A stretch of 35,299 bases of DNA, taken from an uncultured Eubacterium sp. GTDB lineage: Bacteria; Bacillota; Clostridia; Lachnospirales; Lachnospiraceae. The notes under the pieces were generated by a model, which was not told where the DNA came from, ran no database searches, and was given only the letters and a program-made list of their open reading frames with translations. The stretch is from contig URQO01000014.1 of the NCBI GenBank assembly GCA_900550135.1, positions 1 through 35,299 of the forward strand, read 5' to 3'. The first letter of the stretch is position 1. Each line of letters starts with the position of its first letter. Below, in pieces: positions 6,412-13,109 of this stretch. The position numbers and the translations under genes are program-made.

Positions 6412-7494
6412 ATGGAAAATTACAGCATCCATCTTCCAAGTTATTCTATAGGAAGCAAAGTTTATGAACAAATACCTGAGATTTGCAGACCATATGGACA
6501 AAAAATTATAGCCATTGGAGGTCATAAGGCTATAGCAGCAGCCAAGGAAAGAATAATAAATGCAGTAAAAGAATCAGATTTGGAAATTCTTGATTTTATC
6601 TGGTATGGTGGTGAAGCTACATATGAAAATGTACAGCTTTTAATGGAAAATCCATTGGTTAAACAGGCAGATATGATATTTGCCATTGGCGGTGGAAAGT
6701 CTACTGATACTGGAAAATGTCTTGGTGTAAAAATAAATAAGCCGGTATTTTCATTTCCAACAATAGCTTCAAACTGTTCAGCGTGCACAAGTGTTTCCAT
6801 TATGTATTATCCTGATGGAAGATTTAAAGAGCCTTTCTTTTATCCGGCTCCACCGGTTCATGCATTTATAGATACAGACATAACAGTACAGTCTCCAAGC
6901 AGATATTTGTGGGCAGGAATGGGTGATACATATGCAAAGTATTTTGAAGCAGAAATGTCTTCAAGAGGTGAAGAATTGCAACACTATTTTGCCATGGGAG
7001 TAAATGCCAGCAAAATGTGTTATGAGCCAATTATAAAATATGGAAAAAAAGCAATGGAGTCCAATGATAAAAAGGAAAACTCATACGACTACGAACAGGT
7101 AGTTCTTGCTATCATTGTGTCTACAGCTTTGGCATCAATTTATTTAACAGCAGAACATACAGTACATTATAATTCAGGACTGGCCCATGCAATATTTTAT
7201 TCTTTAACAGCACATCCTCATATTGAAAAAAATCATTTGCATGGTGAGGTTGTAAGCTATGGCGTTTTAAATCTTTTACTGGTAGACAACAATATGGAAG
7301 ATTTTGAAAAAGTTTATAACTTTAACAAACAGGTAAAACTTCCAACATGCTTAAAGGATTTGGAGTTTGAGCAAAAAGACATACCTGAACTTGCAAAAAA
7401 TGCAGTTATTATGAAAGATATTGAACATAATGCTTATACTATTACAGAAGAAATGTTAATAAAAGCAATGGAAAAATTAGAAAATGTTAAATAA
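6412..7494 (+). CDS. Iron-containing alcohol/glycerol dehydrogenase family protein
   Basis: Metal-dependent NAD(P) dehydrogenase of the GldA-like branch, 360 residues. AIGGGKSTDTGK (residues ~93-104) is the nucleotide-binding glycine motif, followed by FPTIASNCSACTSVS. The likely metal ligands are the Asp in WAGMGDTYAKYFEA, the His in SGLAHAIFYSL and the second His of NHLHGEVVSYGVL. These fit the Asp-His-His set of glycerol dehydrogenase. The substrate could be glycerol or another short polyol or hydroxyketone. It lies one base behind the LDH/MDH-like gene and ~13 bases ahead of a HAD phosphatase, so the three are probably transcribed together. A phosphatase beside two oxidoreductases hints at processing of a phosphorylated intermediate, but that is inference. 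Confidence 0.85.
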   Translation: MENYSIHLPSYSIGSKVYEQIPEICRPYGQKIIAIGGHKAIAAAKERIINAVKESDLEILDFIWYGGEATYENVQLLMENPLVKQADMIFAIGGGKSTDTGKCLGVKINKPVFSFPTIASNCSACTSVSIMYYPDGRFKEPFFYPAPPVHAFIDTDITVQSPSRYLWAGMGDTYAKYFEAEMSSRGEELQHYFAMGVNASKMCYEPIIKYGKKAMESNDKKENSYDYEQVVLAIIVSTALASIYLTAEHTVHYNSGLAHAIFYSLTAHPHIEKNHLHGEVVSYGVLNLLLVDNNMEDFEKVYNFNKQVKLPTCLKDLEFEQKDIPELAKNAVIMKDIEHNAYTITEEMLIKAMEKLENVK

Positions 7495-7507
7495 CAAAGG
7501 AATGAAA

Positions 7508-8317
7508 ATGGATAAGAAAATAATATTTTTGGATTTAGATGGAACACTGACAAATGACGAAAAGAAAATTACACCAAAAACAAAAGAAGCCCTTTTGGAC
7601 ATTCAAAAAAGAGGTCATATTGTGGCTCTTGCTTCAGGAAGACCAACTCCGGGAATGGGCTTTATTGCAAAAGAGCTGGAACTTGAAAAGTACGGTGGGT
7701 ATGTGATGTCATTTAATGGTGGAAAAATTATCAACTGGAAAACAAAGGAGACAGTTTTTGAGAATACTCTGGATAGAAAATATCTTCCTGATTTAATAAG
7801 ATATGCAAGACAAAACAATCTGGGGTTAATTACTTATGACAACAAGCAGGGTCTGGTGGCTACAAGAGTAGATTCATATGTAATGCTTGAAACTGTAAAA
7901 ATCAACAGAATACCGGCATTTTTAACAGATGTAGTAAAGTATGTGGACTACAATCCAAACAAATGCCTTTATACTGTAGATCCTGAAATTTCAGAGTATC
8001 ACGAAAAAAGACTTGCTGAAAAATTCGGAGATGTGCTTTCAGTGTATCGTTCTACAGATTACTTTATTGAAATTGTACCAAAGGGAATTGACAAGGCTGC
8101 ATCAATCAAAGTTTTAATTGACAAATTAAACATACCTCATGAAAATACAATTGCATGTGGTGATGGCTTTAATGATTTGTCAATGATTAAATATGCTGCA
8201 GTTGGTGTTGCCATGGAAAATGCTGTAGATGCAGTAAAAGAAAGTGCTGATTATATTACAGCATCAAACAACGATGATGGTATTGCAGAGGTAGTAGAAA
8301 AGTTTATAACGGATTAA
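7508..8317 (+). CDS. Cof-type HAD family phosphatase
   Basis: Cytoplasmic haloacid dehalogenase-type hydrolase of the Cof/YbiV class, ~269 residues. Motif I is FLDLDGTL with the nucleophile Asp at the N-terminus, motif II is LASGRPT, and a Lys in KGIDKAASIKVL serves as motif III. Motif IV is CGDGFNDLSMI. The long cap between motifs II and III is the C2B type. ATG at 7508 has AAAGGA at 7497-7501 with good spacing; the in-frame ATGs at 7484 (inside the preceding gene) and 7502 are less suitable. Family members act on sugar phosphates or related small metabolites. It is the last gene of the operon with the two dehydrogenases. Confidence 0.88.
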   Translation: MDKKIIFLDLDGTLTNDEKKITPKTKEALLDIQKRGHIVALASGRPTPGMGFIAKELELEKYGGYVMSFNGGKIINWKTKETVFENTLDRKYLPDLIRYARQNNLGLITYDNKQGLVATRVDSYVMLETVKINRIPAFLTDVVKYVDYNPNKCLYTVDPEISEYHEKRLAEKFGDVLSVYRSTDYFIEIVPKGIDKAASIKVLIDKLNIPHENTIACGDGFNDLSMIKYAAVGVAMENAVDAVKESADYITASNNDDGIAEVVEKFITD

Positions 8318-8334
8318 ATTGATTTAATGATGCT

Positions 8335-8515
8335 ATGAATGTATTATTTTCTAAATTTGATAAAGCTATTATGGATTTAGAAAATGGTCGTGTGCATACA
8401 GAAGAATTATGGGAAGAAATTGACAGCATATAGAGGATTAGGTATGGAAAGAAAGGAATACAAAATAAAATTTATGGTTGACTGGAGCCAAGTGTTGTCG
8501 TATAATTCTCATTAA
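8335..8515 (+). pseudogene. Remnants of two small genes, the first antitoxin-like
   Basis: Two short frames sit between the HAD gene and the T-box promoter. The first (8335-8433, 32 codons) contains MDLENGRVHTEELWEEID, like the C-terminal tail of RelB/Phd-type antitoxins, and has no matching N-terminus: a TGA lies just upstream in frame. The second (8444-8515, 23 codons, behind GAGGATTAG) opens MERKEYKIKFMVDWSQ and then runs into the T-box promoter, so it would be a truncated start of a larger protein. Together they look like a decayed small-gene cassette cut off at the T-box. Neither fragment is likely to be functional. Confidence 0.3.
8478..8506 (+). promoter_or_regulatory. Promoter of the T-box leader
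   Basis: TTGACT (8478-8483), a 17-base spacer, TATAAT (8501-8506). The start site would be about 8513, immediately before the T-box structure. Confidence 0.8.
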
Positions 8516-8809
8516 CAGTTGAAGATGACCATTGAAACCGTTGATGCGGAGATAAAGGTGAATCGTGCACTTACAGAGAGTGGGGTGGCTGAGAACACAC
8601 AGAACGCAGCTCACATAAATGGACCGCAGAGGGCATGGAACAAAGCACTTGTGTTAGTATTTCATGACGTGGAGGCATACGTTAGTTGCACAGAGTATGT
8701 TAGTACTCGTTGAGGGCACATCATAGATGTGAATCAAGGTGGCACCGCGGAAGATTTTTAGATTATCCGTCCTTGATAGTAATTACAGTTACTATCAAGG
8801 ACTTTTTTT
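8513..8809 (+). promoter_or_regulatory. Tryptophan T-box leader with terminator
   Basis: The canonical T-box AAGGTGGCACCGCGG lies at 8736-8750. Stem I has the AGAGAG element (8575-8580). GCGG (8546-8549) pairs with CCGC (8624-8627) below the specifier loop and GTGA (8558-8561) with TCAC (8611-8614) above it. The loop then holds TGG (8620-8622) followed by the conserved A, a tryptophan codon. The T-box bulge reads TGGC, whose C matches the G discriminator base of bacterial tRNA-Trp. The terminator is GTCCTTGATAGTAA (8769-8782) with TTACTATCAAGGAC (8789-8802), then seven T. The antiterminator pairs ATCAAGG (8733-8739) with CCTTGAT (8771-8777) and excludes the terminator. Uncharged tRNA-Trp should therefore turn on the transporter genes downstream. 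Confidence 0.95.
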
Positions 8810-8904
8810 ATGTATTGATTGCAATACTCTGACAGGTTATCTAAGCTGCAAGAACTTTTAAAGGGCATAGCCCAAATCTTATTTAGAAAAAGGAGAAGAA
8901 TATT

Positions 8905-9906
8905 ATGAGAAGATTTAAAAAAGTTTTAGGTTTAGTATTAACAGTTGTGCTTGCAACATCTATTTTTACAGCATGTGGAAATAGCAACAAGAGTAGTGAT
9001 AATGAAAAGAAAAAAATTGGCATTATTGCGATGGTAGAAAATGGAGCTTTCATGGATATGAAAGAGGGAATTATTGAAGAACTTGAAGCAAAGGGATATA
9101 CAAAGGATAACACAACAATTGATTATCAGTGTGCATCAGGTGATGCTACAACATTATCAACTATAGCAAACAAGATGGCTGACGGTACATATGATGCAGT
9201 ATTTACAATTGCAACACCACCTACACAGACATTTGTAGGAACAGAATCAGACACACCTGCATTTTTCTGCGCAGTATCAGCACCACAGGCAGCAAAGGTT
9301 TTAACAGATATGAACAAGCCGGACATGAATGCAACAGGTACTTCAAATGCAATTCCTGTATCAGAAATCATTGATTTTGCACAGGCTACAACACCTGCAA
9401 AGAAATATGGCTTAATTTACAGTGGCAACGAAGACAACGCAACAAACACAATCAAGCAGGTTGAAGAATATCTTAACAAAATCGGTGTTAAATATGTTGA
9501 AAAAACAGCACAGACAGCAGCAGATGTTGAAACAGCTACAAATGCTTTAATCACAGAAGGTGTAGATGCAGTATTTGTTCCAAATGACTCAATTATTCAG
9601 GATGGTGTAGCAAAACTTACAGAAATCTGTAAGGAAAAGAAAATCCCTACATATTGTTCATCAGCAACAACAGTTCAGTCAGGATGTTTTGCAACACTTG
9701 CAATTGACGACAAGGGCATTGGAAAAAAGACAGTTGATATGGCAGTTCAGTATTTAAAGGATGGAAAGAAAGTTGAAGAAATTCCTGCACAGGTAGTTGG
9801 AATTGATTACTGCTCAGTAAATACTGACACAATGAAAGCACTTGGAATTAAGAAAAGCGACATTAAGACAGATTATGAAATTAGTGAAATTTCATCAGCA
9901 AAGTAA
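8905..9906 (+). CDS. trpX: ABC transporter substrate-binding lipoprotein, probable tryptophan importer
   Basis: Extracytoplasmic solute-binding lipoprotein, 333 residues, of the ABC_sub_bind type (periplasmic-binding fold related to sugar-binding regulators). The N-terminus has basic residues, a hydrophobic stretch and a lipobox SIFTAC with the lipidated Cys near residue 24. The mature part starts KKIGIIAMVENGAFMDM; inside are TIATPPTQTF, KYGLIYSGNEDNA and IPTYCSSATTV. ATG at 8905 follows AAAAGGAG. The gene lies directly after a Trp-specific T-box and before a permease and an ATPase, the order of the predicted TrpXYZ tryptophan importer of Firmicutes. The substrate call rests on the T-box specifier, not on binding-site residues. 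Confidence 0.85.
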   Translation: MRRFKKVLGLVLTVVLATSIFTACGNSNKSSDNEKKKIGIIAMVENGAFMDMKEGIIEELEAKGYTKDNTTIDYQCASGDATTLSTIANKMADGTYDAVFTIATPPTQTFVGTESDTPAFFCAVSAPQAAKVLTDMNKPDMNATGTSNAIPVSEIIDFAQATTPAKKYGLIYSGNEDNATNTIKQVEEYLNKIGVKYVEKTAQTAADVETATNALITEGVDAVFVPNDSIIQDGVAKLTEICKEKKIPTYCSSATTVQSGCFATLAIDDKGIGKKTVDMAVQYLKDGKKVEEIPAQVVGIDYCSVNTDTMKALGIKKSDIKTDYEISEISSAK

Positions 9907-9993
9907 AGTTTAGATAATTTCACAAGAGTAAAAAATATTATCAATATAACGAATTAAATGTTGTATGGATAAAGATTAAAATAGGAAAAGAAA

Positions 9994-10929
9994 ATGGTAG
10001 AGTTACAGTATTATTTGACAAATGTGCCGGAGGCATTGATTTACGGATTATTAGCAATGGGTATATACATTTCCCTTAGAGTTCTTGATATACCTGATTT
10101 AACAACAGAAGGAAGTTTTGGATTTGGTGCAGTTATATCTGTGCTGATATCCCTAAACGGTCACCCTGTTTTGGCAATATTTGCAGGAATGGTTGCCGGT
10201 GCAGTGGCTGGTTTTATTACCGGTGCACTGCAGACAAAATTAAATGTACACCCTGTATTAGCCGGAATTATTACAATGAGTGGCTTGTATTCAATCAATC
10301 TTGTATGCTATTCCCTTACTGAAAAAGGACAGACAACAAACTTAAGTTATGGAAAAGTAACTATTTTTGAAAAGGTAAAGCAGTTGTTTGGAATCAGGGG
10401 AATGTTTGATACAACTATGGTAAAGGCAGCAGTTAGCCTAATCATTGCAGTATTGGTTATAGTTATTGTAATATGGTTTTTCAAAACTCATTTGGGACTT
10501 TGTATTAGAGCTACAGGTGACAATCCTGATATGGTTAGAGCATCATCAATCAATGTTGACCGAACAAAAATTATTGGACTTATGATTGCCAACGGACTTA
10601 TTGGATTGTCCGGAGCACTTCAGTCACAGAGCATCGGTTATGCTGATATTAGCTTGCAAAATGGGACATTAATTTACGGACTTGCAGCAGTAATTATAGG
10701 TGAAGTGATTTTTGGAAAGAAAAGCATTGCAAAGGGAATTATTTCAGCAGTGATTGGTTCAGTGATTTATAAAATAATTGTTGCATTTGTTATCAGACAG
10801 GAATTATTTGGAGACATGAGTTCAAACCTGATGAAGTTTACATGTGCATTGATAGTGGCAATAACTCTTGCAGTACCTGCCATTAAGGCAAAAGTTGCTG
10901 AACGAAAAATAAGAAAGGTGGCAAAATAA
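9994..10929 (+). CDS. trpY: ABC transporter permease, probable tryptophan importer
   Basis: Polytopic inner-membrane permease of the branched-chain/sugar (BPD_transp_2-like) class, 311 residues with roughly eight to ten hydrophobic segments. Family features are LRVLDIPDLTTEGSFGFGA near the start, the cytoplasmic coupling region LGLCIRATGDNPDMVRASS and NGLIGLSGALQSQSIGYADI after it. The basic tail KAKVAERKIRKVAK is cytoplasmic. A single permease gene suggests a homodimer. The start lies 87 bases after the binding-protein gene and its stop overlaps the ATPase start by one base, so the two are translationally coupled. Confidence 0.88.
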   Translation: MVELQYYLTNVPEALIYGLLAMGIYISLRVLDIPDLTTEGSFGFGAVISVLISLNGHPVLAIFAGMVAGAVAGFITGALQTKLNVHPVLAGIITMSGLYSINLVCYSLTEKGQTTNLSYGKVTIFEKVKQLFGIRGMFDTTMVKAAVSLIIAVLVIVIVIWFFKTHLGLCIRATGDNPDMVRASSINVDRTKIIGLMIANGLIGLSGALQSQSIGYADISLQNGTLIYGLAAVIIGEVIFGKKSIAKGIISAVIGSVIYKIIVAFVIRQELFGDMSSNLMKFTCALIVAITLAVPAIKAKVAERKIRKVAK

Positions 10930-11729
10930 TGTTAGAAATAAGCAATATATCAAAAACATTTGCTAAAGGAACAGTAAACGAACATGCAGCTATTAATAAT
11001 ATGTCACTTTCTTTAAATGATGGCGACTTTGTAACAGTGGTTGGCTCAAACGGAGCAGGAAAGTCCACATTGTTTAATGCAATATGTGGTTCATTTTTAG
11101 TAGATGCAGGAAAAATAATACTGGACGGTGAAGATATTACTTTTAAAAGTGAGCATGCCAGGGCAAAGGATATTGGAAGAGTTTTTCAGGATCCAATGAA
11201 GGGCACAGCACCCAATATGACAATCGAAGAAAATCTTGCTCTTGCATACACAAGATCAGGAAAAAAGAGAGGACCATTTTCAAGAGCCATAACAAGAAAG
11301 CAGACTGAATTTTTCAGAGAAAATCTGGCAAGATACAATATGGGAATTGAAGATAGAATGAAAACAAAGATAGGTTTGCTATCAGGTGGACAACGACAGG
11401 TAGTTACACTTTTAATGTGTACATTGTCTATTCCAAAACTTCTGCTTTTGGATGAGCATACAGCAGCCCTTGATCCTGCTACAGCCCAAAAGGTAATGGA
11501 AATTACAAAGGAAATTGTATCAGAAAACAATATTACTACCATGATGATTACTCACAATCTAAACCAGTCACTTACAACAGGAAACAGAACAATCATGCTT
11601 GATGGTGGTGAAATTATTTTAGATTTGTCAGGAGTTGAAAGAGACAACATGACAATGGATGATTTGATAAAAATGTATTCCGCTAAAAAGCAGAAAGCAT
11701 TTGACAATGATCGAATTTTGCTCAGTTAG
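10929..11729 (+). CDS. trpZ: ABC transporter ATP-binding protein, probable tryptophan importer
   Basis: Cytoplasmic ATPase of the importer, 266 residues. Walker A is GSNGAGKST, the Q-loop is GRVFQDP, the signature is LSGGQRQ, Walker B is LLLLDEHTAALD, and the switch His is in MITHN. The start ATG overlaps the permease stop (TAATG). One ATPase gene with one permease gene implies a homodimer of each. A good terminator follows at 11755, closing the T-box operon of three genes. Confidence 0.92.
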   Translation: MLEISNISKTFAKGTVNEHAAINNMSLSLNDGDFVTVVGSNGAGKSTLFNAICGSFLVDAGKIILDGEDITFKSEHARAKDIGRVFQDPMKGTAPNMTIEENLALAYTRSGKKRGPFSRAITRKQTEFFRENLARYNMGIEDRMKTKIGLLSGGQRQVVTLLMCTLSIPKLLLLDEHTAALDPATAQKVMEITKEIVSENNITTMMITHNLNQSLTTGNRTIMLDGGEIILDLSGVERDNMTMDDLIKMYSAKKQKAFDNDRILLS

Positions 11730-11754
11730 GATTAAACAGTTGTTATAATATCAA

Positions 11755-11785
11755 AAGCTACACTGGAAACGGTGTAGCTTTTTTT
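11755..11785 (+). terminator. Terminator of the tryptophan transporter operon
   Basis: AAGCTACAC (11755-11763) pairs with GTGTAGCTT (11772-11780) around TGGAAACG, followed by a T-run. Confidence 0.9.
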
Positions 11786-12042
11786 GTGCGTTATCAAGTA
11801 TGAGAATATTTCTGGTGTATCGAAGTGGAGAGAAATCAACGTTTATGCTACTAGGTTTTCATATAAAACATACAAATTTGAATAATTTACAAAAATACAT
11901 CCAAATCAGCTTAAAAGGTTGCTCGAAAAAAGAACCCTAAAAAATTATCCAAAACAAAAGTACAAAATAAACTTTAAATTTATTAGAAATTCCATACATA
12001 GTATAAAAAATCACACATTTGTCAAAAAAACGAGAAAAACTC
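11786..12042. other. AT-rich intergenic DNA with no recognised feature
   Basis: I see no convincing ORF, RNA motif or repeat here. A small ATTTCT/AGAAAT inverted repeat near 11810-11840 is too short to interpret. Confidence 0.5.
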
Positions 12043-12071
12043 TTGATTTTAGACAAATATAGCGTTATATT
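12043..12071 (+). promoter_or_regulatory. Promoter of the TetR gene
   Basis: TTGATT (12043-12048), a 17-base spacer, TATATT (12066-12071). TTTGTC at 12018-12023 and GACAAA at 12052-12057 form a wide inverted repeat around it. Confidence 0.6.
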
Positions 12072-12083
12072 ACATATATGTAA
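12070..12083. promoter_or_regulatory. Perfect 14-base palindrome at the TetR promoter
   Basis: TTACATATATGTAA is self-complementary over all 14 bases, overlaps the -10 and covers the start site. A partial second copy (ACATATATAAG) follows. This is where a TetR autorepressor would be expected to bind. Confidence 0.5.
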
Positions 12084-12170
12084 AAAACATATATAAGTAT
12101 AAAAAACAAACTTACGTATCTTTTAATAACAAGAGTAATAAAATAATGGTAATGTACCGGGAGGCAATTT

Positions 12171-12752
12171 ATGGCAAACTCTAATATTACAAAGAAGGCT
12201 TTAGCCCAGAGCCTGAAAGAACTGGGAGCTACAAAGATTCTGGACAAAATTACAGTAGCAGATATTACAGATCATTGTGGTGTGAACAGACAGACATTTT
12301 ATTATCATTTCAATGACAAATACGAACTGTTAAGTTGGATTTACACACATGATTTGTTTATTCCCCTGACACAGGATTTAACATTTGATAATTGGGGAGA
12401 CAAACTTGTAGAATTGTTTAAGTACATGAAGCAACAGAAAGCATTCTTTATGAATACTATCAAATCTTCAAATAATTTCTTTGCAGAATACAGTAACAAA
12501 ATATTTGCAGAGTTATTTGAAAAAACTATAGGCGAGTTGAATGTGTATAGTCACTTAAACGAAAAAGAAAAAGATATATATGCAAGATTTTTCGCATATG
12601 GTCTTACAGGTGTCATTGTTGATTGGGCAATGCGTGGCATGAAAGAGAATGAAGATGAAGTTTCAAAAACTCTTCAAAACATGGTTTTAAGAACAGAAGA
12701 GTTTGGACATGAAATATATCTTTACAGACAAAATGGAAATTTAAGCAAATAA
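12171..12752 (+). CDS. TetR family transcriptional regulator
   Basis: DNA-binding one-component regulator, 193 residues. The N-terminal helix-turn-helix spans residues ~10-50: ATKILDKITVADITDH, then CGVNRQTFYYHFNDKYELL, a clear TetR recognition helix. The C-terminal ligand-binding part (residues ~60-190) has the FFMNTIKSSNN and YGLTGVIVDWAMRGM patterns seen in the DhaS-like TetR branch. ATG at 12171 follows GGGAGG. It sits upstream of a lipoprotein/MMPL pair in the same direction, with a repeat array in between, so it may control both itself and that pair. The stop codon falls inside the first unit of a 33-base tandem repeat. Confidence 0.9.
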   Translation: MANSNITKKALAQSLKELGATKILDKITVADITDHCGVNRQTFYYHFNDKYELLSWIYTHDLFIPLTQDLTFDNWGDKLVELFKYMKQQKAFFMNTIKSSNNFFAEYSNKIFAELFEKTIGELNVYSHLNEKEKDIYARFFAYGLTGVIVDWAMRGMKENEDEVSKTLQNMVLRTEEFGHEIYLYRQNGNLSK

Positions 12753-12874
12753 TACTGCAGATAAAATGGAAATCTAAGCAAATAAGACTGCAGATTAAAC
12801 AGAGACTTAAACAAATAACACCGCAGTCAAAGTGAAAACTTGCACAAAAAGTATTACAGATAAATTGTTAATTA
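12743..12874 (+). repeat. Degenerate 33-base tandem repeat at the tetR 3' end
   Basis: Units begin at 12743, 12776, 12809 and 12842 and share the core AAGCAAATAANACTGCAGAT. Copies 1 and 2 are closest and copy 4 is weak. A partial earlier copy (GACAAAATGGAAATTT, 12727-12742) lies inside the coding end, so the array grew from the last codons of tetR. The later copies contain stop codons. Confidence 0.7.
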
Positions 12875-12931
12875 AAATAAATAATAATATATGAAAAGTA
12901 CAGCTACATAAAAAATACAAAATTAATCAAA

Positions 12932-13049
12932 AATACAATTTTTATACAAACAATCCAAACAACGTGTAATTTTATACAAATTATCTAATCGTTGTACAAT
13001 TTTATACAAGTGTTTAAAAATATGAATCATGTATAAAAATGTATAATGT
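12932..13049. repeat. Array of TTTATACAA motifs at exact 30-base spacing
   Basis: TTTATACAA begins at 12941, 12971 and 13001, each preceded by related sequence; the best copy is TTGTACAATTTTATACAA (12992-13009), an inverted repeat TTGTA-N8-TACAA. A fourth copy in opposite orientation (ATGTATAAAAATGTATAAT) lies at 13030-13047. The array fills the region upstream of the MMPL operon. It may be a set of operators for the neighbouring TetR. A TATAAT at 13042-13047 could be the operon's -10, but no good -35 is visible. Confidence 0.6.
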
Positions 13050-13109
13050 ATTTTTACTTTTGGACTGTATACTGTACTGTAGAAAAAAGAAAAAGGAGTG
13101 TATTTTGAT

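Noticed and set aside
8519..8713. 64-codon + strand ORF
   Set aside because: It lies entirely inside the T-box leader, reads through its stem structures, and has no ribosome binding site.
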